From contig JBCBRM010000011.1 in NCBI GenBank assembly GCA_039819665.1, forward strand, positions 1 through 64,000: 64,000 nt of DNA, in the 5' to 3' direction. The DNA is from JAWPMV01 sp039819665 (lineage in GTDB: Bacteria; Bacteroidota; Bacteroidia; J057). Positions within the stretch are counted from its first letter, which is position 1. Every line of letters begins with the position of its first letter. The position numbers were made by a program, and so were the translations under genes. Shown one piece after another: positions 34,409-43,186 of this stretch. Under the pieces are notes generated by a model. It saw nothing but the letters and a program-made list of their open reading frames with translations, was not told the DNA's origin and ran no database searches.

Positions 34409-37291
34409 ATGAAAAGAAGCCACATTGAAGTACAGGGAGCACGTGTACACAATTTGAAAAATGTATCCATCAAGATTCCGCGAGAAAAGCTCATCGTGGT
34501 AACGGGCCTTTCGGGTTCTGGAAAATCTTCGCTTGCCTTCGATACCATTTATGCAGAAGGACAGCGGCGCTATATGGAATCCCTTTCTACTTATGCCAAA
34601 CGATTCATTTCGCAAATCAATAAACCAGATGTAGACTTTGTCTACGGCCTTTCCCCTGTAATCTCTATTGAACAAAAAACCATCCAGAGAAATCCCCGAT
34701 CAACGGTGGGGACAATGACCGATATCGCTAGTTACCTAAACCTCCTCTATGCAACTATTTCTGAAGCTTATGATCCCTGGGAGGAAGAGGTTATAGCTAT
34801 CAAATCAGCCCCGGTTATTTTGGATGCTTTGATGTCCTTGAAGGAAGGAGCTCGGATTGAGCTAAGGGCGCCTGTCTATCCTGTTTATGGGGAAGATTTT
34901 GCCTTCCTATTCACAGAAATCCGGAAGAAAGGTTACCGAAGGCTATATATAGATGGAACGCTCTATGATTTGCAGGAAAATTTTGAAATAGATGAGACAA
35001 AGGAGTACCAAATGGAGGTGCTCATCGATAGCTTTCCAATAAGGAAAGAGGCTGATAAGGAAGTTCTGACAAGTATCAATAATGCCATCCTCATGGGCGA
35101 TCCCTACCTAAGAATACGGCTGCCGGATGATAAAGCGCAGGAAGAGCGTCTCTATAATAAATTGCAATTAGGGGAAAGGGGGATACTAAGTGCGGCTCTG
35201 AATCCCAATTTTTTCATGTTCAATGAACCTGGTTCCGCCTGTCGCACCTGCTTGGGGCTGGGTACCTATATGCGGGTTCATGTGGATTTATTGGTACCTG
35301 ATCCTTCTCGAAGTATAGCTGAAGGATGTTTCATTGAAGAAGCGGCAAAGTTCAATCCGGACAATTGGCACGGACGACATATGCACAGTATGTCCAGGCA
35401 TTACGGTTTTAGTCTGGATACTCCCTATCAGGATCTCCCTGAGTATATTCAGGAAATGTTGCTTTATGGAACCAAAGGAGAAAAGTACACCCTTATACTG
35501 CCTCCTGGAGCAAAAGCAGAAAAAGATCCCAGAGCAAGAGGAGCCTGGTACCGGATGATAGGCGATCAGATTGGCTATGGAGGAGTTGCTGGAAATATTG
35601 AAAGAAACTATAAGTGGTATCGACAAAGGCAGGTGGCCAATTCCGGTATGGAGGAATGGCTGAAAAAAGTGATGGTCGAACATAAATGTCCCGATTGTGG
35701 AGGGGCTAGGTTGAAAAGAAGTCGTCAGCGTTTTCGAATTAATGGGAAAAATATCTTTGAATTAGGAGAGTTGAGTTTTCAAGAATTAAAGGCTTTTCTT
35801 GAGAAAGTGAAGCCGGTTAGGGACAAAGAAGCAGGAAATCAAATCCTTAAAGAAATAATAGGCCGATTAGACCTTTTACTGGGAATAGGCCTGGACTACC
35901 TCAATCTAAATCGCAGGTCAGGAACGCTTTCTGGAGGAGAAGCCCAGAGAATCAGGCTTTCTACTCAGATTGGTTCCGGTTTGATGGGCATGCTTTATGT
36001 ACTCGATGAGCCCAGCATTGGTCTCCATCCCAAAGACAATGTTCGTATGATATCTACCTTGAATAGGTTACGGGATTTGGGAAATACGGTAATTGTCGTT
36101 GAGCATGATGAAGAGACTATACGGGCTGCTGATTATATCGTCGAAATGGGCCCGGGTCCCGGCATACATGGAGGTAAGGTGGTTGTGGAGGGTAAACTTG
36201 ATAAAATCCTCAAACATAAGATCTCTCCAACAGGTCAGTTTTTATCCGGAGAAAGAAAGATTTCTATACCTAAACAGCGAAGAAGTGGCAACGGCCATTC
36301 TTTAGTCATTAAGGGTGCGAAAGAAAATAACCTAAAGAATATTGATGTAGAGATTCCTCTGGGGAAATTTGTCTGCGTTACAGGAGCATCAGGTTCAGGA
36401 AAAAGTAGCCTCATTCATGAGATTCTTTATAAAGCCCTTTCAAAAAATATCTATGATAGCCGAATTTTAACCGGCGATCACGATTCTATCGAAGGGATGG
36501 AGCATGTACAGAAACTTACCCATATTGATCAATCTCCCATTGGCCGATCTTCCCGCTCAAATCCTGCTACCTATACAGGTTTTTATGATGACATCCGGAA
36601 GATTTTTGCTTCTACTGATTTGTCAAAGGAAAGAGGCTATAAAGCTGGAAGGTTTAGCTTCAATGTGAAAAGCGGTCGCTGCCCAGAATGTATGGGAGAA
36701 GGGACCATCAAAACTAAATTGTACTTCATGCCGGATGTTGAGCGTCTGTGCCAAACCTGTAAAGGGGCTAGATTTAATCCAGAAACCCTTCAGGTAACCT
36801 ATAAAGGGAAAACTATTTCCGATGTGCTCAATATGTCTCTGGAGGAGGGTGAATGGTTTTTCAAAGAGCACAAAAAGATTCACAATCAGATCAAAGTCCT
36901 CAATGAGCTAGGACTGGGATATTTGACGCTTGGGCAATCTAGTACCACACTTTCTGGCGGAGAAGCTCAAAGGATAAAACTAGCCTCAGAACTAGGTAAG
37001 CTGAGAAGGGGAGCTCATGTTTTGTATATTCTGGACGAACCTACAACCGGCCTTCATTTGGCGGACATTTCCTGTCTGTTGGACAGCTTAAATCGTCTGG
37101 TGGAGTCAGGTCATAGTGTGATAGTAATTGAGCATCACCTGGATGTCATAAAATCGGCTGACTGGATCATTGATTTAGGGCCAGAAGGAGGGCAGGGCGG
37201 AGGAGAGGTATTGGTAGCTGGAACTCCTGAAGAAGTCGCTCAATTTGAGGGAAGTCATACCGGACGCTTTTTGAAAGAGAGTCTGGCCTAA
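34409..37291 (+). CDS. uvrA: UvrA-type excinuclease ATPase, variant first zinc module
   Basis: A 960-residue UvrA-family protein, the damage-recognition ATPase of nucleotide excision repair. Both ABC modules are intact: Walker A GLSGSGKSS (33-41), LSGGEAQRIRLSTQIG with YVLDEPSIGLH in module I, GASGSGKSS and LSGGEAQRIKLASELG with ILDEPTTGLH in module II. NPRSTVGT and SNPATYTG blocks are present. The C-terminal zinc site is complete (CPECMGEGTIKT...CQTCKGAR). In the first zinc module only the second pair (Cys278, Cys281 in ACRTCLGLG) remains; the usual upstream CxxC is missing, replaced by QLGERGIL. It may be a UvrA paralogue with a specialised role rather than the housekeeping copy. A small membrane-protein gene follows after 22 bases. 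Confidence 0.92.
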   Translation: MKRSHIEVQGARVHNLKNVSIKIPREKLIVVTGLSGSGKSSLAFDTIYAEGQRRYMESLSTYAKRFISQINKPDVDFVYGLSPVISIEQKTIQRNPRSTVGTMTDIASYLNLLYATISEAYDPWEEEVIAIKSAPVILDALMSLKEGARIELRAPVYPVYGEDFAFLFTEIRKKGYRRLYIDGTLYDLQENFEIDETKEYQMEVLIDSFPIRKEADKEVLTSINNAILMGDPYLRIRLPDDKAQEERLYNKLQLGERGILSAALNPNFFMFNEPGSACRTCLGLGTYMRVHVDLLVPDPSRSIAEGCFIEEAAKFNPDNWHGRHMHSMSRHYGFSLDTPYQDLPEYIQEMLLYGTKGEKYTLILPPGAKAEKDPRARGAWYRMIGDQIGYGGVAGNIERNYKWYRQRQVANSGMEEWLKKVMVEHKCPDCGGARLKRSRQRFRINGKNIFELGELSFQELKAFLEKVKPVRDKEAGNQILKEIIGRLDLLLGIGLDYLNLNRRSGTLSGGEAQRIRLSTQIGSGLMGMLYVLDEPSIGLHPKDNVRMISTLNRLRDLGNTVIVVEHDEETIRAADYIVEMGPGPGIHGGKVVVEGKLDKILKHKISPTGQFLSGERKISIPKQRRSGNGHSLVIKGAKENNLKNIDVEIPLGKFVCVTGASGSGKSSLIHEILYKALSKNIYDSRILTGDHDSIEGMEHVQKLTHIDQSPIGRSSRSNPATYTGFYDDIRKIFASTDLSKERGYKAGRFSFNVKSGRCPECMGEGTIKTKLYFMPDVERLCQTCKGARFNPETLQVTYKGKTISDVLNMSLEEGEWFFKEHKKIHNQIKVLNELGLGYLTLGQSSTTLSGGEAQRIKLASELGKLRRGAHVLYILDEPTTGLHLADISCLLDSLNRLVESGHSVIVIEHHLDVIKSADWIIDLGPEGGQGGGEVLVAGTPEEVAQFEGSHTGRFLKESLA

Positions 37292-37313
37292 AAGTCCTTT
37301 TTTCTCCTTTGAA

Positions 37314-37610
37314 ATGCCAGAAGACTTATATGGTTCTTACTTGTTCATTCTCATTGTTCGTCTGATAGATCTCCTTTATGTGATAACCAATGAAGCCTGG
37401 GATCCTTATCATATGCTTTTCCTATTCTGTATGGGATTTCTATGGGTTCTGGATACAGGAATTTGGCATATCCAGCAAGAATCTCTCTTGCATGAAGAAA
37501 AGAATATATACGGATTCCGAACTCATTTCTTGTTGATACCAGGCTTATGGATCCTTGCATATTTGGCTCTCTGGACCCTGGCAACACTAAAAGCCTTTGA
37601 TCTGGTTTAA
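37314..37610 (+). CDS. small hypothetical membrane protein
   Basis: A 98-residue protein with three probable transmembrane segments (about 8-25, 33-52 and 73-95) and a short charged loop containing HIQQESLLHEEKNIYGF. No family recognised. It starts 22 bases after the uvrA stop in the same direction, so it is probably co-transcribed, but nothing ties its function to repair. Confidence 0.6.
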   Translation: MPEDLYGSYLFILIVRLIDLLYVITNEAWDPYHMLFLFCMGFLWVLDTGIWHIQQESLLHEEKNIYGFRTHFLLIPGLWILAYLALWTLATLKAFDLV

Positions 37611-37912
37611 AAAATAGGGGTGAGCACTCTTTCAGGAATTCTGATGCTTACAGGTGCAAGGATGTATTTGAATAGAGGAAAAGTATAGAGGGAAGTGTTC
37701 AAGTATTCTTGAGTACCCGTGTTCTTGTTGTATAATAAGAGCTTGCCTCGTGAGGATGTATGACAACCATCGTTATCTCCTTCAATCAAATTGTTTAAGG
37801 GGAGTGTTTTGCTCTTCCCAAGAGCTCGCAATTATAGCTGTGCTGCTTAAGTATTAGTTCTAACTTCTAAAAATGCGGCCAAAAAAGTACCTTAAAAGGA
37901 AAATACGCGCTC
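37611..37912. other. intergenic region without recognised elements
   Basis: About 300 bases between the small membrane-protein gene and the FG-GAP protein gene. No consensus promoter, strong hairpin or family-like open frame was found; the minus-strand open frame inside it has no recognisable features. Confidence 0.5.
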
Positions 37913-39877
37913 ATGAGATCTTGCCCCAAATTTCTCTGTATTACCATTTCTTTGAACATTATTTATTTCCTAATTGGGAACCCGGGGATCTTTTCTCAAA
38001 ATCTTCGATTTCATGACCAAACTTTGGATGCTGGCATAGATCACCTCTACCAAGGACTTGGATACATGGGCTCAGGAGCGGTCTTTTTTGATGCAAATGG
38101 TGATAATCTCGAAGATTTGTTTTTGACCGGTGGTTTTGCGCCGGATCGATTTTTCATTAATCAAGGCGATGGGACCTTTAGAGATGGCAGCCCAAATTCG
38201 GGGATTGGAAAGAATCGTCGCACAAACACAATTGGAGTTGTGGCTGGGGACCTAGACAATGATGGCTTTCGGGACCTGATTATCAGCACGCGAAATGAGG
38301 GTTGTCTTGTATTTCAAAATCTGGGAAACGAAAGCTTCTTGAATATCACCCAAAGTTCGGGGATCAAGATGCTAGCTGATGGTTCACAAGAGGACCAACA
38401 AGGCTTTTCCATTTCTCTTGGAGATGTGAATCTGGATGGATATCTAGACATTTATGTAGTCAATTGGGTGGATACAGTTGCTCATATATATGATCCGGAA
38501 GGTAAACTTAGCGGTTTTCAGCATACGGGCGGGAGAAATCGCCTATTTCTCAATCAACAAGATCTGACTTTCCTGGAAATGGCTCAATCCTATGGAGTAG
38601 ATGATGCAGGTGCCGGCCTCGCATCTGTTTTTAGTGATTTTGACCAAGATGGAGATATGGATTTATTGATCGCCAATGATTTCGGAGAATGGCTTATCCC
38701 AAATGCATTATATCGCAATCTTTATCCCGAAGCAGCTTTCGAGAATATAAGCCAAAGTTCCGGCTTTGATGTACCTATGTACGCAATGGGAATAGGAGTT
38801 GGGGATTATGACCAGGACATGGATCTAGATTATTATCTCACCAACATTGGACGAAATTCCCTTATACAAAATCGTGGAAATGCTGGTTTAATAGATATTA
38901 GCCAGGAGGCAAATGTAGAAGATACTTACATCTATGATAATCCTCCCTATTTATCCATTGGATGGGGGGCCGCTTTTGTTGACCTTGATTTAGATAGCGA
39001 CCTGGATTTGTTAGTAGCAAATGGTCGAATTGGATCAACAGAGTTTTTCCCTTCTCTTGATTCCATGCCGGACAAAGTTTATGAAAATGATGGTAATGGA
39101 ACCTATAAAGATGCCAGCTTGGAAAGCGACTTTATTCAATATGGTTTATCCCGAGGGCTGTCCTACAGCGATTATGATGATGATGGAGATGTGGATATTC
39201 TGATGACTTGCGTGCCGCATTTATTTCTGGGTTTGCAGGGGAAGCCGGTTTTGTTTAAAAACGAACTTTCAACTACCAATCATTGGCTAAAGATAAAATT
39301 GGAAGGTGTGTTGAATAATCGGGATGCCCTGGGTTCGCAGTTGTTGATTTATTCAGGCGAAAAACGCTGGGTACACGAAATCAATAGTGGAGGTCAGGGA
39401 CACAATTCCATGCATTCTACTATAGCTCACATAGGTCTGGGAGAAAAGACGGTTTTGGATTCCCTGATTATTCGATGGCCGGGGAGATTGAGCCCGGATC
39501 AGCGTTTTGAGCAAATTCCAGCGGATCGATTTATTTTGATTCGCGAGGGTGAAAATAAAATTGAGGAAATTAAAGGCGAGCTGGGCTTCAGAGAGGATAC
39601 TCTTTTTCAATTAGAGCAAGTTCCCAATCCTGTCAAAGAGGTTTTGGTTGTAAGCTATACCTTAGCTGCAGCAACACATATTCGAATGGAGCTTTTTAAC
39701 CTGCTTGGAGAAAAAATAGCGCAATGGGTCGACGCTCAGCAAGAAAAAGGTCGCTATACCTTTAGCCAAAGTCTTAATCCTCAATGGACGGAAGGCATGT
39801 ACATTCTGAGAATTGAATACGAAAATCCCGATTTGGGAAGATTGGTAGAAACAAAAAAGCTTTGGTTACGACCTTAA
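37913..39877 (+). CDS. FG-GAP/ASPIC-UnbV protein with T9SS sorting domain
   Basis: A 654-residue secreted protein of the CRTAC/UnbV type. A signal peptide (ILCITISLNIIYFLI-like hydrophobic start) precedes FG-GAP/VCBS calcium-binding blades, seen as DANGDNLEDLFLTGG, DLDNDGFRDLI, DVNLDGYLDIYVVN, DFDQDGDMDLLIAND, DYDQDMDLDYYLTN, DLDLDSDLDLLVAN and DYDDDGDVDILMT, a probable seven-bladed propeller. An ASPIC/UnbV domain follows (HIGLGEKTVLDSLIIRWPG, about 505-525), then a type A T9SS domain (VPNPVKEVLVVSY, LFNLLGEKIAQW, GMYILRIEY). It is probably attached to or released from the outer surface. Its stop overlaps the convergent MaoC gene by 4 bases. Confidence 0.9.
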   Translation: MRSCPKFLCITISLNIIYFLIGNPGIFSQNLRFHDQTLDAGIDHLYQGLGYMGSGAVFFDANGDNLEDLFLTGGFAPDRFFINQGDGTFRDGSPNSGIGKNRRTNTIGVVAGDLDNDGFRDLIISTRNEGCLVFQNLGNESFLNITQSSGIKMLADGSQEDQQGFSISLGDVNLDGYLDIYVVNWVDTVAHIYDPEGKLSGFQHTGGRNRLFLNQQDLTFLEMAQSYGVDDAGAGLASVFSDFDQDGDMDLLIANDFGEWLIPNALYRNLYPEAAFENISQSSGFDVPMYAMGIGVGDYDQDMDLDYYLTNIGRNSLIQNRGNAGLIDISQEANVEDTYIYDNPPYLSIGWGAAFVDLDLDSDLDLLVANGRIGSTEFFPSLDSMPDKVYENDGNGTYKDASLESDFIQYGLSRGLSYSDYDDDGDVDILMTCVPHLFLGLQGKPVLFKNELSTTNHWLKIKLEGVLNNRDALGSQLLIYSGEKRWVHEINSGGQGHNSMHSTIAHIGLGEKTVLDSLIIRWPGRLSPDQRFEQIPADRFILIREGENKIEEIKGELGFREDTLFQLEQVPNPVKEVLVVSYTLAAATHIRMELFNLLGEKIAQWVDAQQEKGRYTFSQSLNPQWTEGMYILRIEYENPDLGRLVETKKLWLRP

Positions 39878-40281
39878 ATCCTTTCCGCATTCATGACTTG
39901 TGCCTCTCCCGTCAGATAAGCCTTTCCATCTTCAATACCTATAATTTTGGTCTCAATTTGAGCGATATGACGATTCTCATTTGTCATGTTTACGGTGAGA
40001 ATAGCTTTATAGGTAACATCCACATACATAGGTCTTCGGAAAACCATACTTTGTTTGAGATATACCGTTCCCTCTCCGGGAAATTTGGTCCCAATTAATC
40101 GACTAAACACACTGCCTGCCAAAAAACCATGCATAATAGGTTTCTTAAATTTTGTTTCGGAAGCATATGCAGCATCGATGTGAATGGGATTATCATCTCC
40201 ACTTACCTTTGCAAACTGATCGACTTCTTCCTGACCGAAGGAAAATTCTTCTTCATACACCTGACCTTCCTGAATCTTCAT
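39874..40281 (-). CDS. MaoC-like (R)-specific enoyl-CoA hydratase
   Basis: A 135-residue hot-dog-fold protein of the MaoC dehydratase family. The hydratase-2 signature is clear: QFAKVSGDDNPIHIDAAYAS (about 23-42) carries the catalytic Asp and His, followed by KPIMHGFLAGSVFSRLIG. It probably hydrates trans-2-enoyl-CoA to (R)-3-hydroxyacyl-CoA in fatty-acid or polyester metabolism; the exact chain length cannot be told. It follows the 946-residue envelope-protein gene by 12 bases on the same strand, which suggests co-transcription without an obvious functional link. Confidence 0.9.
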   Translation of the reverse strand: MKIQEGQVYEEEFSFGQEEVDQFAKVSGDDNPIHIDAAYASETKFKKPIMHGFLAGSVFSRLIGTKFPGEGTVYLKQSMVFRRPMYVDVTYKAILTVNMTNENRHIAQIETKIIGIEDGKAYLTGEAQVMNAERI

Positions 40282-40293
40282 TGTGATTGGGTT

Positions 40294-43134
40294 TTATCGT
40301 CTGAATAAACTAAAGAGGGGAATATCTACGGCCAGATTTAGCCCTATTCGGAAGGCATCCAGGTTACGGACATCCGTTCCGTTTGAAGTGATAGAGCGAA
40401 GTTTGGGTACATATTGCCCGCCCAAAGAAAGGGAAATCGGTTTATTTTTCATACCCCAAACTGCATAAAGTCCGGGAGATAAAATTTGTTGCCAACTGAT
40501 CTCATCCGGAAAACCGACATCATTTCCATTGGTCCAGCGATAGCTAAAGGGAGCTGCAATATCAATGACAGGAAAAAAGAGAGAAAAGGAATGACCGCTA
40601 TAGGCTGATCCACTGAGTTTGGAGTTTTTTAATGTTCGATCGCTGGTAGCAGGATCAAAAGGGTCTAATCTTTTCCGAATGGGCCAACTTACACTGAGCC
40701 CTACAGGTGCTGAAACACCTGCTACCCAGCCATCTCCCTGCTGGCCATCGGCCTGAATGATGAACTCCCGTCCTACATACAGATTGGGATAAGCCCCCAA
40801 TTCCAGGCTGATTTGGCTTTTTCTTTTGATGCGATAAGAACCTGCGGGCAAAGCGTATTTATACAATAGTCCCTTAATCTCAGGAGCGGATTTCGCATAA
40901 AAAATATCCAGCATAAATCCTCCATAAAAAGCGAGGTATTTACTACTATTCTCCAATTGATTTTGGCGCTTGAGGCTTTTCTCTATTTGCTTTATAAGGC
41001 TATTTCTCTCCGTTGTATCGAGTTTTTGGGTACTCAGTCGATAGTTCCAGGACTTGATACGTTTATTTTCACGATTTGCTGCAATCTGGAAAAGAGGCTG
41101 TAAGGCTTGCAAACTATGTACAAATATTTTGCTGGGACTACGGGATTCTATTGCCGGAAGCAACTGACTGGCTGCATACACCAATTGACTTTTGCCTTGA
41201 TAGGACTTATCCATCAGAACCGCTTCAGGATTATCCGGGTATTTTAGTTTGTAGGCAATCCGCTGGATATTATTGAGGCCATCAGCTGCCAACCTCAAGC
41301 TATTTTCTTTCTGATAGAGATAGTCGGAGAATGTAAGTAACTGAGCTTCCCGATTGAGGGTGTCCACTTGGGGGTTTTGAGGAATGTCCAAGTCGAGGAG
41401 AGACTCATCCATTTGGCGAATCTCGCTAATGATTTCTTGCTCCATTTTGAAAATGCTATTAGGCATTTTCTTCATCCTTTGGGCATAACTTTCTCCATTA
41501 CCAACATAAAACTTTTCGTAGTAGGTCGGGGACTTTTGGTATTGTAGCGCAATGAAGAATTCTTCTCCTTGCTTGTTGAGTTTATAGCTAAAATTTGGAT
41601 AATACCAACTGTCTAGCTTGTTGAAAGAGGTCCGGAAATCCTGAAGATTATTCTTTACTACCGCTAAAGCAGAATCCATATAGGCTCCTCCGCTCAATTC
41701 TTCCATTTCTACAAAACGAGAGAGAACATAATTGCTGGGCCTTCCGCTCTTTTTAAACCAATCTGTAAAATGGAGGGCCATGAGAAAAACCCGATAATCA
41801 CTTCGCTGCTTCAAAAAGAGAAATTTGGGACTTTCATTGACCATGCGCTCCATACTAAGGGGTAAATCCCGAATATCTCTGACAAATGCTGTTTTCCAGG
41901 TCTTTCCTAAGGTAGGGATATGGAAAAACTCCCGATTCTGAAGGAGAGAATAGGTATTGGTGAAAAGATATCGAAGTTCTGGAACACTATCGATCCTACG
42001 CTGAAACTGATCAAAAAAACTCAAGATAAGCTCTTCCCGAGTCCTTTCCACTAAAAACTGAGCGGTTGCATCTATCAATTGCGTGGTAGGAAATATACCT
42101 GTTCCCTGGCTAAGAGGCCCTAATACTTTACCGGGAGGAGGAATCACAGGAGCTGGGCTAGGACCTGTAGGAGTAGGAGTATTTATCTCATCTAATTCCT
42201 CTTCGCTAGAAATATTTTCCAGTCCTCTGCTTCTTTCCTTCGAAATAGCTTTCTGCCAGGATTCCCGTACTTTCTGGCGAGTTTGAGAGGGGATCCTTCT
42301 TAGAAAACAGTCGGCAGTCTCTTGATCAATGACTATGCTGTCTTTTTCAAGAAATACCTGAAAATCATCCGGATAGTCGGCTCTACAACGTCTCAATTCT
42401 CTATAAAATCTATTCGGAACATGGGACTTTATTTCCTTATTGATAGCGATTTCCTTTTTCAATTCCTGAAAGCTGTTCATAATTGAACTGTCTGGAAGGT
42501 TGAGACTGTCCCGATTCTGTTGGTAGGCCAGCTGGAGTTTTTCAAGCCGATCATATAGTCCTTGCTCAAAGATTTTATTCTCAATAAAAATCTGGGGAAT
42601 CCTTCTGGTAAATACCTCATTGACGGAGTCGCGCAAAGATTCAAATTTCATACAATGGATCATTGCGTCATTCAAAATGAGCAATTCATTGTCCAGAAAT
42701 AGTTCATATGCTTCGGGAAAATCGTTTTCACAAATCCTTAAAAATGGATATTGTGAGGCAGGAACTCTCTTGGCTTTATCCCGTCGATTTAATCGAAATT
42801 GATATTGAAGATCAGCTACTGCCTGAAGATTTGGAGAAAAGCTGGTATCAAAGGGAGTCTGATAAAAGCTATAAGTCTGAAGGATAGAAAGTGTATCTAC
42901 TGTATATCCGGCTTGCAAGTATTTTGACATAAGCCCACTCTCTACATAATCCTTAACTAGGATCTCATTTTTCTGCAAAGAATATGCACGATCGAAGAGG
43001 ACGGTATCTCTAACAGGCTGAGCCTTGAGAGTTTTAAACTTGAGGGCTGCCTTATTGGGTGATTGTTGAGCGGAAAGTGAATGAGGAAGTATAAACAGGC
43101 TAAGTATGAGTAGGTTCTTTAAACTGCCTTTCAT
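40294..43134 (-). CDS. large exported protein of unknown function
   Basis: A 946-residue protein with a clear signal peptide (LLILSLFILPHSLSAQQ, cleavage after about residue 22). Residues 40-330 are helical and charged, with two related helical blocks around DYPDDFQVFLEKDSIVIDQE and NDFPEAYELFLDNELLILND, suggesting an internal duplication. A Pro-rich linker (TPTPTGPSPAPVIPPPG) lies near 325-345, then another long helical region. The last 180 residues alternate short hydrophobic and aromatic strands (LELGAYPNLYVG, SLSLGGQYVPKL) ending near LAVDIPLFSLF, compatible with an outer-membrane or surface-anchored beta domain. No family recognised. It lies 52 bases downstream of another envelope-protein gene. 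Confidence 0.7.
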   Translation of the reverse strand: MKGSLKNLLILSLFILPHSLSAQQSPNKAALKFKTLKAQPVRDTVLFDRAYSLQKNEILVKDYVESGLMSKYLQAGYTVDTLSILQTYSFYQTPFDTSFSPNLQAVADLQYQFRLNRRDKAKRVPASQYPFLRICENDFPEAYELFLDNELLILNDAMIHCMKFESLRDSVNEVFTRRIPQIFIENKIFEQGLYDRLEKLQLAYQQNRDSLNLPDSSIMNSFQELKKEIAINKEIKSHVPNRFYRELRRCRADYPDDFQVFLEKDSIVIDQETADCFLRRIPSQTRQKVRESWQKAISKERSRGLENISSEEELDEINTPTPTGPSPAPVIPPPGKVLGPLSQGTGIFPTTQLIDATAQFLVERTREELILSFFDQFQRRIDSVPELRYLFTNTYSLLQNREFFHIPTLGKTWKTAFVRDIRDLPLSMERMVNESPKFLFLKQRSDYRVFLMALHFTDWFKKSGRPSNYVLSRFVEMEELSGGAYMDSALAVVKNNLQDFRTSFNKLDSWYYPNFSYKLNKQGEEFFIALQYQKSPTYYEKFYVGNGESYAQRMKKMPNSIFKMEQEIISEIRQMDESLLDLDIPQNPQVDTLNREAQLLTFSDYLYQKENSLRLAADGLNNIQRIAYKLKYPDNPEAVLMDKSYQGKSQLVYAASQLLPAIESRSPSKIFVHSLQALQPLFQIAANRENKRIKSWNYRLSTQKLDTTERNSLIKQIEKSLKRQNQLENSSKYLAFYGGFMLDIFYAKSAPEIKGLLYKYALPAGSYRIKRKSQISLELGAYPNLYVGREFIIQADGQQGDGWVAGVSAPVGLSVSWPIRKRLDPFDPATSDRTLKNSKLSGSAYSGHSFSLFFPVIDIAAPFSYRWTNGNDVGFPDEISWQQILSPGLYAVWGMKNKPISLSLGGQYVPKLRSITSNGTDVRNLDAFRIGLNLAVDIPLFSLFRR

Positions 43135-43186
43135 TGTGTGTATCTATTCTTGTTCCAATATATGGGAAATTTCCCATTCCTTCTTC

